Shown one piece after another: positions 43,160 through 53,400 of a stretch of 64,000 nucleotides of DNA. Both the position numbers and the translations under genes were made by a program. The stretch is from positions 358,337 to 422,336 of the forward strand of contig NZ_BMHE01000001.1 of assembly GCF_014640555.1 (NCBI RefSeq). Direction: 5' to 3'. The notes beneath the pieces were generated by a model, which was not told the DNA's origin, searched no databases, and saw nothing but the letters and a program-made list of their open reading frames with translations. How positions within the stretch are numbered: the first letter of the stretch is position 1; each line of letters begins with the position of its first letter. The DNA comes from Paenibacillus marchantiophytorum (lineage in GTDB: Bacteria; Bacillota; Bacilli; Paenibacillales; NBRC-103111).

Positions 43160-44584
43160 TTATTCGACCTTCACTTTATCAAAAACTTCGGTTTGAACTT
43201 TGTTGGAAGCTTCTTCCAGTGTCTTTTTCAAATCAACATCTTTTGTTGTGAACACTTTTTGAATCACGTTAGCGAGCTCTGTGTAGTACTTTTGCGCTTC
43301 GTACTGAGCTTCTGGTTTACCGTCCCAAAGGCTGATCAATTGCGGATCATATTTGAAAACGTTATCGTATTTAGCCAACAAATCCGTGTATTTTTTACCG
43401 AAATCGGAAGAATCCTTCCAGTAGTTGATCGGTTGCGGGATGTAAACACGATTTTTGCCTTTGCGATCTTCGATTTCCTTCTTCGTGGAGTTCAAGAAAT
43501 CGTCTGTGAAGTACTCATCTGTAATCCATTTGAACGCGACTTGCTGTTGGTCTTTATCGCTTTTTGGATTGATAACACGGTAGTTGCCGCCAAGCACGCC
43601 TGTATGTTTACCGCCTTTGGTAATGGAAGGCATTGGGTAGACAACAAGATCCTCTTTGCTGATGCCGCCCTCGTTAATGGCTGTATCTGCTGCATTGCCG
43701 CTTCCGCACATGACCATCGCACCGCGACCTTGCGAGAAGGCATTCAAAGCATCCCCGTAGCCAAGCGCCCAGTTTTGCGGGATCAAGTTTTCATCCTTGA
43801 GTTTTTTGTAGAATTCAAGCGCTTTCAAACCAGCTTCGGAATTAAATAGTCCAACGACTTTGCCATTATCAAGCTTTTGAACATCCCCGCCTGCGGCATA
43901 AAGGAAATTCGTCCAGTTCCAGCCTGCCTCAGGACCTTTCCCCATTGGGATGAAACCGGCAATGCCCTTGGCTGGATCATTGATTTTTCTGGCCGCTGTC
44001 AACAGATCGTCCCAAGTCCAATCCATAGGCGGAAGATCCACGCCTTTTTCTTTGAACAATTTCTTATTAAGCGTAATCGTCATCACGTAGCCATCGATTG
44101 GCACACCATACGTTTTACCGTTCACGACAAATGGTTTGGACAGTAGATCATTCATATCCTTGGCGTGTTCCCAGCTATTGATAGAATCCGTAATATCGGC
44201 TACCCATTTCTTGTCGACAAGCACTTTCCCCTCTGTTGCATACGTTGTATATTCCGTTGGGGCACTGTTCGAGGCCATTTTGATACCAATTTCCAGCGGA
44301 TTGTACTGCCAGTCATCCTTCTTGAAATCGACCGTCGGGAACTTGGCTTTGAAGCGGGTGATACGCTGATCTAATTGATCATTTTTTTCCTTTTGATCCG
44401 GCTTGAAGCCTTGTGCTGTAATCGTCACCTTCTTGGCCGCAGGAACGGTTGTAGCTGCGGTTGTGCTCCCCGCCGTTGCTGCCGGGCTAGGACTTGTTGT
44501 CGTGGTGGTTGAGTTCGTGCCGCATCCGGCCAATAGGACCGTGAGCGCAATTGCGCCTAGTGCAGAAGCGTTTCTTTTTCTCAT
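43160..44584 (-). CDS. Sugar-binding lipoprotein (SBP family 1)
   Basis: 474 residues from the ATG at 44584, preceded by GAAAGGGG. Lipobox VLLAGC, then a Thr/Ser-rich linker (SPSPAATAGSTT) and a family 1 extracellular solute-binding domain (about 55-470) with the segments YGVPIDGYVMTITLNKKLF and WTWDDLLTAARKI. Binds a saccharide for the two permeases. The exact sugar cannot be read from the sequence. Confidence 0.92.
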   Translation of the reverse strand: MRKRNASALGAIALTVLLAGCGTNSTTTTTSPSPAATAGSTTAATTVPAAKKVTITAQGFKPDQKEKNDQLDQRITRFKAKFPTVDFKKDDWQYNPLEIGIKMASNSAPTEYTTYATEGKVLVDKKWVADITDSINSWEHAKDMNDLLSKPFVVNGKTYGVPIDGYVMTITLNKKLFKEKGVDLPPMDWTWDDLLTAARKINDPAKGIAGFIPMGKGPEAGWNWTNFLYAAGGDVQKLDNGKVVGLFNSEAGLKALEFYKKLKDENLIPQNWALGYGDALNAFSQGRGAMVMCGSGNAADTAINEGGISKEDLVVYPMPSITKGGKHTGVLGGNYRVINPKSDKDQQQVAFKWITDEYFTDDFLNSTKKEIEDRKGKNRVYIPQPINYWKDSSDFGKKYTDLLAKYDNVFKYDPQLISLWDGKPEAQYEAQKYYTELANVIQKVFTTKDVDLKKTLEEASNKVQTEVFDKVKVE

Positions 44585-44694
44585 GTGTAGTTCCCCTTTC
44601 AATCGTTACCTTATAAGTTTGCTGCTACAATTTCGATTATAAAGGGAACGGACTTGACAGGCGATGTGTGGTATTACGCTAATCATGTCACATG

Positions 44695-46017
44695 TTACGG
44701 TCCCGTTTGCTTCACTTCGGAAATATTCATGCCAAAATGCTTTTTGAAAATTTTGCTAAAATGTTCCGGCGATTCGTAACCGATTTCCTCAGAAATTTCG
44801 TATCTGCGCTTATCCGTGGTGAGAATTAATTGTCTGCCTTTCTCCATGCGCAGCTGGGTAACATAGTCCCAAATGTTGATCCCCATCACTCTTTTAAACA
44901 AATAGCTTAAATAATTCGGGCTCAAATGAACCGCATCCGCAATATCTTGCAGCTTGAGGCCTTTGTTGCTGAAGTGACCTTCAATATAGGTTTTAGTTTC
45001 ATAAACAATGCGATTGTTCGCTTCATCCACTTGCGTGTTGGATAAATTCTGTTCATTCGTTGTTTTGCCAATATCATCAATGTAGAACATGTAGTGCCCT
45101 TTATTGGTCTCGCTCCATGCCAAACTCTCCGTCGCTTCCTGATAAATAACTGGCCACTCCGTCACACCCTCGCGAATCCGGCTGATCCCGATCTGACATT
45201 TGACGTTGACGTATTTCTGCAAATTGGTATGAATCATTTGGGCCACCATCAGGAGTTGGTTAATGCTCTGGGTTCCCCGATTCTCCTCTTCTGGGATTTG
45301 CATCAGCAGCGAAAACGTTGAATTATGCGTGTTGAACAAGAGATGACACCACTGCTTGGCTGTCTCCTCGATGATATTCAAAGCGGCATATTTCAACAAA
45401 CTGCGATCCTTGAGCGTGGCGATTTCCTCATCGTGGATACCGCCCCGGCTGAGCGATAACTTGATCACCAGCATGCTATAGAAGCTTCCTGTCATGCGAT
45501 TTCCCAGCTTCTCCATAATGGCCGGCACTTCGGAAGCATGCAGGGTGCTGGTTACAAGCTCATTCAGATAATAATTCAGCTCCAGTGAAATATGCTCCGG
45601 CAGACCGCCGCTGCCTTCCCAATTGGAGAAATGCTGCTGCTTCTCTTCCTTCTCCTTCAGCAGCTTCGCAGCTACATTGACCAGGTGAGGCGGCGTGATC
45701 GGTTTAACCAAATACTCCTTAGCGCCGAAACGAATCGCTTTCTGGGCATATTCAAATTCCCCATGAGCGGATAAAATAACAATTGGAATCGACGGATCTT
45801 CCATAAATATATTTTCAATGAGCTCAATGCCATTCATTTTCTCCATTTGGATATCCGTGAACACCAGATCAATTTTCTCTAAATGAATAAAATCCAACGC
45901 CTCAAATCCGTTATACGCGATGAATACTTCCCCAATATCCAGCTTCGATTGCTTCAATATGGTAGCAACGCCTTTACAAATCATCGGTTCGTCATCCACA
46001 ACCAAAATATTAACCAT
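44695..46017 (-). CDS. YesN-type response regulator (receiver plus AraC HTH)
   Basis: 440 residues: an N-terminal receiver domain (1-125) with VDDEP, the phosphoacceptor Asp in DLVFTDIQMEKM (about 55) and the conserved Lys in EYLVKPI; a linker region; and a C-terminal AraC double HTH (about 335-438; LQDIADAVHLSPNYLSYLFK). Natural partner of the YesM kinase at 39383, activating the sugar transporter between them. Confidence 0.94.
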   Translation of the reverse strand: MVNILVVDDEPMICKGVATILKQSKLDIGEVFIAYNGFEALDFIHLEKIDLVFTDIQMEKMNGIELIENIFMEDPSIPIVILSAHGEFEYAQKAIRFGAKEYLVKPITPPHLVNVAAKLLKEKEEKQQHFSNWEGSGGLPEHISLELNYYLNELVTSTLHASEVPAIMEKLGNRMTGSFYSMLVIKLSLSRGGIHDEEIATLKDRSLLKYAALNIIEETAKQWCHLLFNTHNSTFSLLMQIPEEENRGTQSINQLLMVAQMIHTNLQKYVNVKCQIGISRIREGVTEWPVIYQEATESLAWSETNKGHYMFYIDDIGKTTNEQNLSNTQVDEANNRIVYETKTYIEGHFSNKGLKLQDIADAVHLSPNYLSYLFKRVMGINIWDYVTQLRMEKGRQLILTTDKRRYEISEEIGYESPEHFSKIFKKHFGMNISEVKQTGP

Positions 46018-46131
46018 GCGGCCACCTCGTCATTCTTTTATGCATCAATCCTATTCTAGTGTACAACATGTGGCGCTGAACAGGTTTAATATTACGTTTA
46101 TTGTGTCTGATATATGGGAGGTGACAGTATT

Positions 46132-47090
46132 GGTGTCTGGCGCGCCTAATGAACTCAATGCCCCTTATATGACCAAAATTGGCTCATTTAAAGAAATTAC
46201 GAACTGGAGTGACGTTATTCCACGCAAAAGCTGACTTTCCCGCTCCTAAGTAACGCTTTAGCACCGCTTGAATTCATTAGAAAAATTGCGAGGCCATTTT
46301 CTCCCTTTTAACATGTTTGCAGTTCGTTAGATCAATGAGCCATTAGTTCAGTGAGCTCGCTGTTCTCCCACTTAGCGCGTTTGCAGTTCGTTAGCGTCGC
46401 TTTGCTGGGATCTCTGCTCTTTTTTGGCTCAGGGAGTCCGCGTCCGCGTTCAGCCAAATGTGCCGTAATTGAATTGGTGTCTGGCGCGCCTAATGAACTC
46501 AATACCCCTTATATGACCAAAATTGGCTCATTTTAAGAAATTACGAACTGGAGTGACGTTATTCCACGCAAAAGCTGACTTTTCCGCTCCTAAGTAACGC
46601 TTTAGCACCGCTTGAGTTCGTTACAAAAATTGCGAGGTCATTTTCTCCCTTTTAACATGTTTGCAGTTCGTTAGATCAGTGAGCTCGCTGTTCTCCCACT
46701 TAGCGCGTTTGCAGTTCGTTAGCGTCGCTTTGCCGGGATCTCTGCTCTTTTTTGGCTCGCGGAGTCCGCGTCGGCGTTCAGCCAAATGTGACGTAAACTC
46801 TATTGAATTGGTGTCTGGCGCGCCTAATGAACTCAATACCCCTTATATGACCAAAATTGGCTCATTTTAAGAAATTAAGAACTGGAGTGACGTTATTCCA
46901 CGCAAAAGCTGACTTTTCCGCTCCTAAGTAACGCTTTAGCACCGCTTGAGTTCGTTAGAAAAATTGCGAGGCCATTTTCTCCCTTTTAACATGTTTGCAG
47001 TTCGTTAGATCAGTGAGCTCGCTGTTCTCCCACTTAGCGCGTTTGCAGTTCGTTAGCGTCGCTTTGCCGGGATCTCTGCTCTTTTTTGGC
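46132..47090. repeat. Three tandem units of about 340 bp
   Basis: Units start with GGTGTCTGGCGCGCC at 46132, 46476 and 46810 (spacing 344 and 334 bp), the third truncated near 47090. Each contains several AGTTCGTTAG / GAACT words. Apparent reading frames in it (for instance MQFVRSVSS...) are products of the repeat and lack Shine-Dalgarno support. The rest of the gap 46018-46131 holds nothing recognisable. Confidence 0.92.
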
Positions 47091-47151
47091 TACTTATGCT
47101 CCTTTCCCCGCTGGTGGCGGGTAGGAGAAGCACTTATCTTCGTCTTCGAAG

Positions 47152-47178
47152 AACAACCCAGCCTGCGGCTAGGTTGTT
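47152..47178 (+). terminator. Terminator-like hairpin of unclear owner
   Basis: AACAACCCAGCC TGCGGCTAGGTTGTTT, similar in stem to the terminator at 5002-5031. No plus-strand gene precedes it. Confidence 0.4.
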
Positions 47179-47338
47179 TGCGGTTGCGGTTGCGGTTGCC
47201 GTTGCGGTTGGGTTGCCGTTGCAGTTGCCGTTGCCGTTGCAGTTGCAGTTGCGGTTGCGGTTGCCGTTGCCGTTGTAGTTGCCGTGGCGGTTGCCGTTGC
47301 CATTGCGGTTGCGGTTGCCGTTGCGGTTGCCGTTGTAG
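47179..47338. repeat. Hexanucleotide microsatellite (NNGTTG)
   Basis: About 27 imperfect units of GCGGTT/GCCGTT/GCAGTT in a row, immediately beyond the terminator of the giant gene. Frames through it read as Thr-Ala or Asn-Gly-Asn-Arg repeats without a start site; not coding. Confidence 0.9.
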
Positions 47339-47373
47339 AAAAAGGACCGCCAGGGCAATCCTGACGGTCCTTT
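47339..47373 (-). terminator. Intrinsic terminator of the giant glucanase gene
   Basis: AAAGGACCGTCAGG / CCTGGCGGTCCTTT on the minus strand followed by TTC; about 88 bp past the stop codon. Confidence 0.85.
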
Positions 47374-47460
47374 CCTCTCATTATGCCGCACTCTCGCGGA
47401 ACGTAGATCACTTATTCCGACGTTTCCCTCTCAAATCGGGTGATCACTCGAACACGCACA

Positions 47461-50400
47461 CTACATCAATTTCATAAGCAGCAGCAAACGCTGCAAAATG
47501 ACAGTCGCCTCTGCGCGAGTGGCATTCGCGCCCGGATCAAGAATGGTCGCTGATTTGCCTTGGATAATGCCGTTGGATACGACTTGGGCCACAGCTTCCT
47601 TGGCCCAAGTGCTGATAGCCCAGGCATCTGTGTAGGCGGAGAGATCCCGCGATGCTAAATCTCCAGGCGTTCCTGCCCGAAGCTTCCAGGCGCGTGTAAC
47701 CATGACAGCCATCTCTTCGCGCGAAATGGATTGATTCGGCCGAAAGGTGCCGTCATCGTACCCGCTGACAAGTCTGAATTGGGCTGCTGATTGGACAGCT
47801 TCATGATACCAGTCCGCAGGCTTGACATCACCAAAACGGGAACTGCCAGCCGTACTTGCCGTCAAGCCAAGAGCACGAACTAGAAGTGCCGAGAATTCGG
47901 CTCTCGTAACCGCCTGATCAGGTGCAAAGAGGGCATCTGTTTGGCCATTAACGATGAGCTTCGAAGCGAGCAGCTCAATGTCTTTTTGCGCCCAATGACC
48001 AGCAAGATCGGCAAAAGAACGCTTTTGCTGAATAACGGTGTAGATGGAGTTGCTTGTGCTGTGAATGGTAACCAGCGTTTGCCCGTTATCCTTACGGAAT
48101 ACGGCAGGAACGTAACGGAACTCACCGTTCTCAGGTTGATAGATAGCCGCTGTTGTAGTCGCCCCATCGACGGAACCTTCAAGCTTCAAGGTACGTGTAA
48201 CATAGCTATCACCAAAATAATTCAATGAGATCGTTTGACCACCGCTAACAAGGGTTATTTCAAATCGAACCGGATTGCCAAGCAGTTGACTCTTGTGGTC
48301 AATAGCGCTTTGTTTAATCTTGTTCGACTCTGCCTCGGATACCTTCTCTATCGTCACTCTAAGAATACCGCCTGCTGACTGCAGCAAATTAAGCTGTTCA
48401 ACAGTTAGCAGTTTGGAAATGTCTAAAGGCAGTTCGTAACTCACATCCAAATGCTTGAAAATAACATGAGCCCCTGGCAGTTTGGCTGCTGCTTTTAACA
48501 AGGAAGCAAGCGTCACTTCGATTTCTACAGTCGCGTTGGTCGATCCACTCGAAATCTCAATTAATTGTTGCTTATTCGCAATAGCGTCATTTAGCACTTT
48601 GTCATCGATCTTCACGACAATTGGTGCTGCTATCGATCCCCCACCTCCGGAGCTTTGACCCGGTTGATTAGGAATGATCGGCGTTTCAGGATGTGTGCTG
48701 GAGAAACCATTTCCTGTTTCCACAAGGGTCAAATTCGTCCCCGCACTATTGGCCACATCTTGAACTCCAGCACCACGAATAATGACATTGTCTACTTGGA
48801 CAGATCCCGTTATCGTACTCGCTGCTTCCAATCCATTCGTACCTGCTTTGTCGATCACATTATTTTTGAAGAGCACTTTGCTTACAGGTGATGTTCCTTG
48901 GATCGAAATGCCCTGGTAGGTGTTATCCAGCATGACATTGTCTTGAATAAGCACGTCGCTATCGATCGCTTTCGTATCCGCATAAACCCAAATCGCTCCA
49001 AAGTTGCTGTTCAGTCCTGCATCACGACTGCCTGTGCGAATGAGTGTATTGCGTTCCACGCGGGTTGTTCCACGGAACGGTGTAAGCGGACTAAAGCGTG
49101 TAGAGACCGCAATACCGCCGCCTAAGCCAATGGTATCTTTCAAAATATTATCAGTCATTTTGTTGTCTTTACCGCCGAACACGACCATATTATTAGACAA
49201 CCAAGGCAGTTGTACCGTGTCAAAGCGGAATGTATTATTTTCCGTGAAATCATCCGGATAAGCGCCTTTGATGACCGTAGACCACATCGCCAGTCCATCG
49301 TCCCCAGCATAGCGCACATTGGACTGCTCCACCATGCTGTTCTTCGTATTCGTGCTAAAGTTAATGCCATCTGCCATAAGATTGCGCATTCTTAAACCGC
49401 CTACATAGAACTCATTGGTGTAGTTGTTGCTGTTTAACCCATAGGCAAGCTGAGGTCTGGCAATCCACATGCCTGTTTTGGTGTGTTCGATCCAGACATG
49501 CTGAACCGTGGATCCGGTGCCGAACGCGCCTTCAAAAGCATTCGTATGCGCATCGTCCCTACGTACGTTAAGCTCACCGTCAATGGTCAAATCATACACG
49601 CTGATGCGGCTGCCGTTGGCGAAAAACTTAGCGCCCTTCAGCGTTGTATACCACATCCCCGCACCGCGAATGGTAATGTCATCCAAGATGAATAACTGGG
49701 TGGTATCTTCTTCGCCGTCTTTTAGGGCAGCGTCAATGCTGCCATGGTCATTGGCAAGATTGAATACACCTGCTGGTATCCAAACGCCTTTGTGCTGCGC
49801 CTTGCCAGCAGTTATCGCATCCTTCAAGGCTTGTGAATCGTCCTGCCCGTCATTCGCTACAGCGCCATAATCCGTTATTGAGAGGAATCCGCTTGGCATC
49901 GGATATGCCGTCTCTGGCGCTTGTTCCAACTCAATCAAGTCGATGACATAAGGACTGACACTGGAGCCATCATCTTTTTGGAGTTTAATCGTGTCACCAG
50001 CCTGCACCTGACCGATTAAAGCATGAATCTCATCAAAAAAGCGATGAGCACTCCCTTGCCCTGGATCGTTGGACCACGGATAGTTGCCGTACTCCCAAGC
50101 ATAACGCGAAGTTAAATCCAGATCTTTTATTTTCACATTGTTGATGTAAAGACCCAACTTGCCATCCATGCCCGCTCCATCCGCGCTATCGGAAAGCGAA
50201 TAACGCAGGACGAGCGAGTTGGCTTTTTGAGCTAATTGGAATTCGACAAACTGTCCGTTTTGCTCCAATTGCACCGCTTGCCGGCCGGACGCTTCCGTCG
50301 CGAGTTCTCTGTAAACTCGGGATGGTCCGATCAATTTGCCGTTTGTCCGGCCAAACTCAGCTTCATATGTCGTATAAGGCTCAATAGCCCCACGATAAGG

Positions 50401-53400
50401 TTTGTTCACGGCATTATGCACAGTCAAGCGATCCAGCAGCACATGACCGCTGTCACCAGCCAAAAATTCAAATGAAACGGAGTTGTAACCAGCACGCAAG
50501 GGGAGCGTCACTTCCACATCCTGCCAACCAGATGTCGCGGACAAGATTAGCTGCTTGATTTTCAAACCATTGACCACAAGCGTTAGTGTTTGATTCGCAG
50601 CCGTTGGATTTGCATACCGAATAGTTGCTTGATATGCTGCAGTTTCTTGCGCATTCACAGCCAATATCGCTTTAGCCCCGACAGTCGCGAATTGGTCGAG
50701 ATATCCGGTACCAGTGAAAGACGCAGCATCCGCTGCCACCACAACGCCACCGCCAACAAAAGCACTCTCGGCCTCGTAGACGGCATCACCAATTACGGGC
50801 TCAAAAAGCCATTGCGCGGAATCAAGCCGCCCCTCTATTTCACCATGTTTGACGGATGAGGCCTCACCGAATAAATGGTGTGCATTGCCTGTATTTCTAA
50901 TCTGCTTATAGCCAAGAAAATCGTCCACAACCCATTGGTTGTTCAAATTCGGGACATCCGTGGTACTGCTTACAACGCCATCTGTCCCGCTAATTGCTTG
51001 CAGCAAATGACCTGTTGCTCTGTTCTTGAGCAGCTTATGTCCATTGTAGTCCTGAAGAAGCCACTGCGTGCTGGCAGATGCCTCACCATCAACGTTTGCA
51101 ACGCTCGACAACACCCCCTGTGATTCCTGAATAAGTCCATGTGTCGCTTTATTGCGAATCCGAATAAAATTGGAATCATCGATAACAGGTGTGGCTGTGT
51201 TGTCATTGCGAACCTCCGATTGATCCGGCACAATGAACGGCAGCTTAGCCTCCTCGAACATCCATTGCAGCTTCTTCTCATTGCCGCCAGCATTGCGGGC
51301 GAATAATCCTCTTTCCGGGTACCCTGCGTTGTTCACCACATTTAAATACTCATCGCTGAAAGCCCCATTGTTGCTGCGAATCCAGAACTTGCCTGCACCG
51401 GCGATGTCTTCAATGATCCATTGCGAGGTTTGGGCGTCGCCGCTGGCTTGGGAAGCAATGAATTCATAGGCAGTATTCATGGTCATATAGTGACCTGTCA
51501 CCGCGTTTTTGAAACGCTGCACCCCATCAGCAGACTCGATGATCCAGTACGAATAGCCATCGTTCACAGCAGATGAGCCGTACATCACAATCCCTCTGTT
51601 GTTTTCGTAGAGATATTTTCCATTGTCTACATTCTTAATTCGCTTCTGTCCGAATGGGAGCTGTGGCGGCAACGTTACGGTTTCTACAGCAAATAAGGCG
51701 CTATCCGTATTGCCCTTCACTTTACTTACTTTGAAGTCCTGCGTGTTCACATCTGCATAGATGTAATGGGCTTTCGTCCATCCGCTTTTGAAAGTTACAT
51801 AACCAGGAACACTGGACTGCTCAATACTCCAATTCGCGCTAGCCCAATTAGTCGCTATCGTTTGATAAGTAATCAAAGCGTCAGGCGGTGAATCTTGGTC
51901 AATATGTGGAACCACATTTTCCAATGTAACCCCGTATCCAGTCTGGGCATTCACCAAATATTTATAAGTTGCGTCATTCTGCGATGGATTCAGGAACCAT
52001 AGGGAAGCTAGATCGCTAGCGGGTTTATCCCCGTATTTAAGCGAATGACTGCCATCTTCGTAGAGGTACTGATTTGTTGCTTTATTTTTAAAGCGAACTG
52101 GTTTCGGAACTCCCTCTGAGACCGGTACGAAGCGCCAATTCTTGCTTTGCCAGGCAGCGGGAATTTCGCTGTATTCCGCATATTTGATTACATTTTGCAC
52201 ATTGATAAATTTCTGATGATTGGGATCTTGATTCAGATCACTTACACTGTGAATCTGTTTCGTATTTCCATTAATCGTTTCAATGACCCAAATCGCGCTC
52301 TTCCAGCCATCCTCCACAGGCGTCACCCGCAAATGACCATTCACCGGATGTTCCATATTGATAAAATGGCCTGTGGCCCGATTCTTAATCCGCTTGCGTC
52401 CAGCGAACTTCTCAATCACCCAATGCGCGCGCTGATCGTCCTCTTGAACATTGCCGTATTTCAAATTCCCATCTTGATCTTCGAATAAAGTCAGGGAATT
52501 CCAGGCATTTGTAATTTGCACGAACTGTTCAACTCCAGCGATGACCGATGGGTCTTCGAAAAGCCACTGTGCGGCATCAGCGTCCGGGTTCACCGGACTG
52601 GACTGTGCGAATCCAAGACCATTCATAACATGCAAATAACTATTCGCATAAACTACACTCTGTACCGTCGCATAGTCATCATATTGTTTGGACGCTGCTA
52701 TCGACCATTGACCGACCGCCAATCCGCTTGCGCCATCCAAGCTCTGCAAAGGACTGCCAGGCAGTGCGGCATTCGCTTCCGTCATGTAATGACCGGTGCC
52801 TACATTGCGGATACGCTTCTTTCCATTGAAATCTTCCACAACCCATTGATACACTGCGCCTGTAACGGTTCCTGCTGCCAAAGCGCCGTATTTCACAATG
52901 CCATGCTCTTCGAAAAGGTACTTATCACTCACTTGCTCCTTCGTATAATTCGCTATACGAACGGGCTTGTTCTCCGAAACCAGCTCGATGCGCCACTGCG
53001 CGTTGGCACGGTCCAGAACAGACCAATTGTTCGAACGAGCTGATGTATCTTCGAATTGTGTATTCAACACATAAGTTTGACTGCCGGCATCAATCTCATC
53101 GGTATCACCGGGGATGCGATCGGTTCCTTTGGCATAAACATTACTGAAGGTCAGTAAGCCCTCCGACGTTCCCTTAGCCATTATCCATTGGTTTTTGGTC
53201 GTGTTGGTCAGAGGAAGACCTTTAATCGGTGCCCATAGCGTTCCTTGCGTTATGTAATGTCCCGTTTGCTGATTTCTCAACCTGACGATTCGCGTGCCGC
53301 TTTCGCCATCCTTTACTTGCTCCACGATCCAGTAGCTGCTTCTGTCTTCCATAGGCAGCTTGGCAAATTTAATAATACCTTCCTGATCCTCAAGCAGGTA

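Noticed and set aside
46120-46870. Small frames sharing the ELVSGAPNELNTPYMTKIGSF ending (given in part)
   Set aside because: They are copies of the 340-bp repeat in the same phase; initiation sites differ or are absent, and the frame is not kept between copies.
47134-47411. Frames reading poly Thr-Ala or Asn-Gly-Asn-Arg
   Set aside because: Direct translation of the hexanucleotide tract and the terminator of the giant gene; no start signals.
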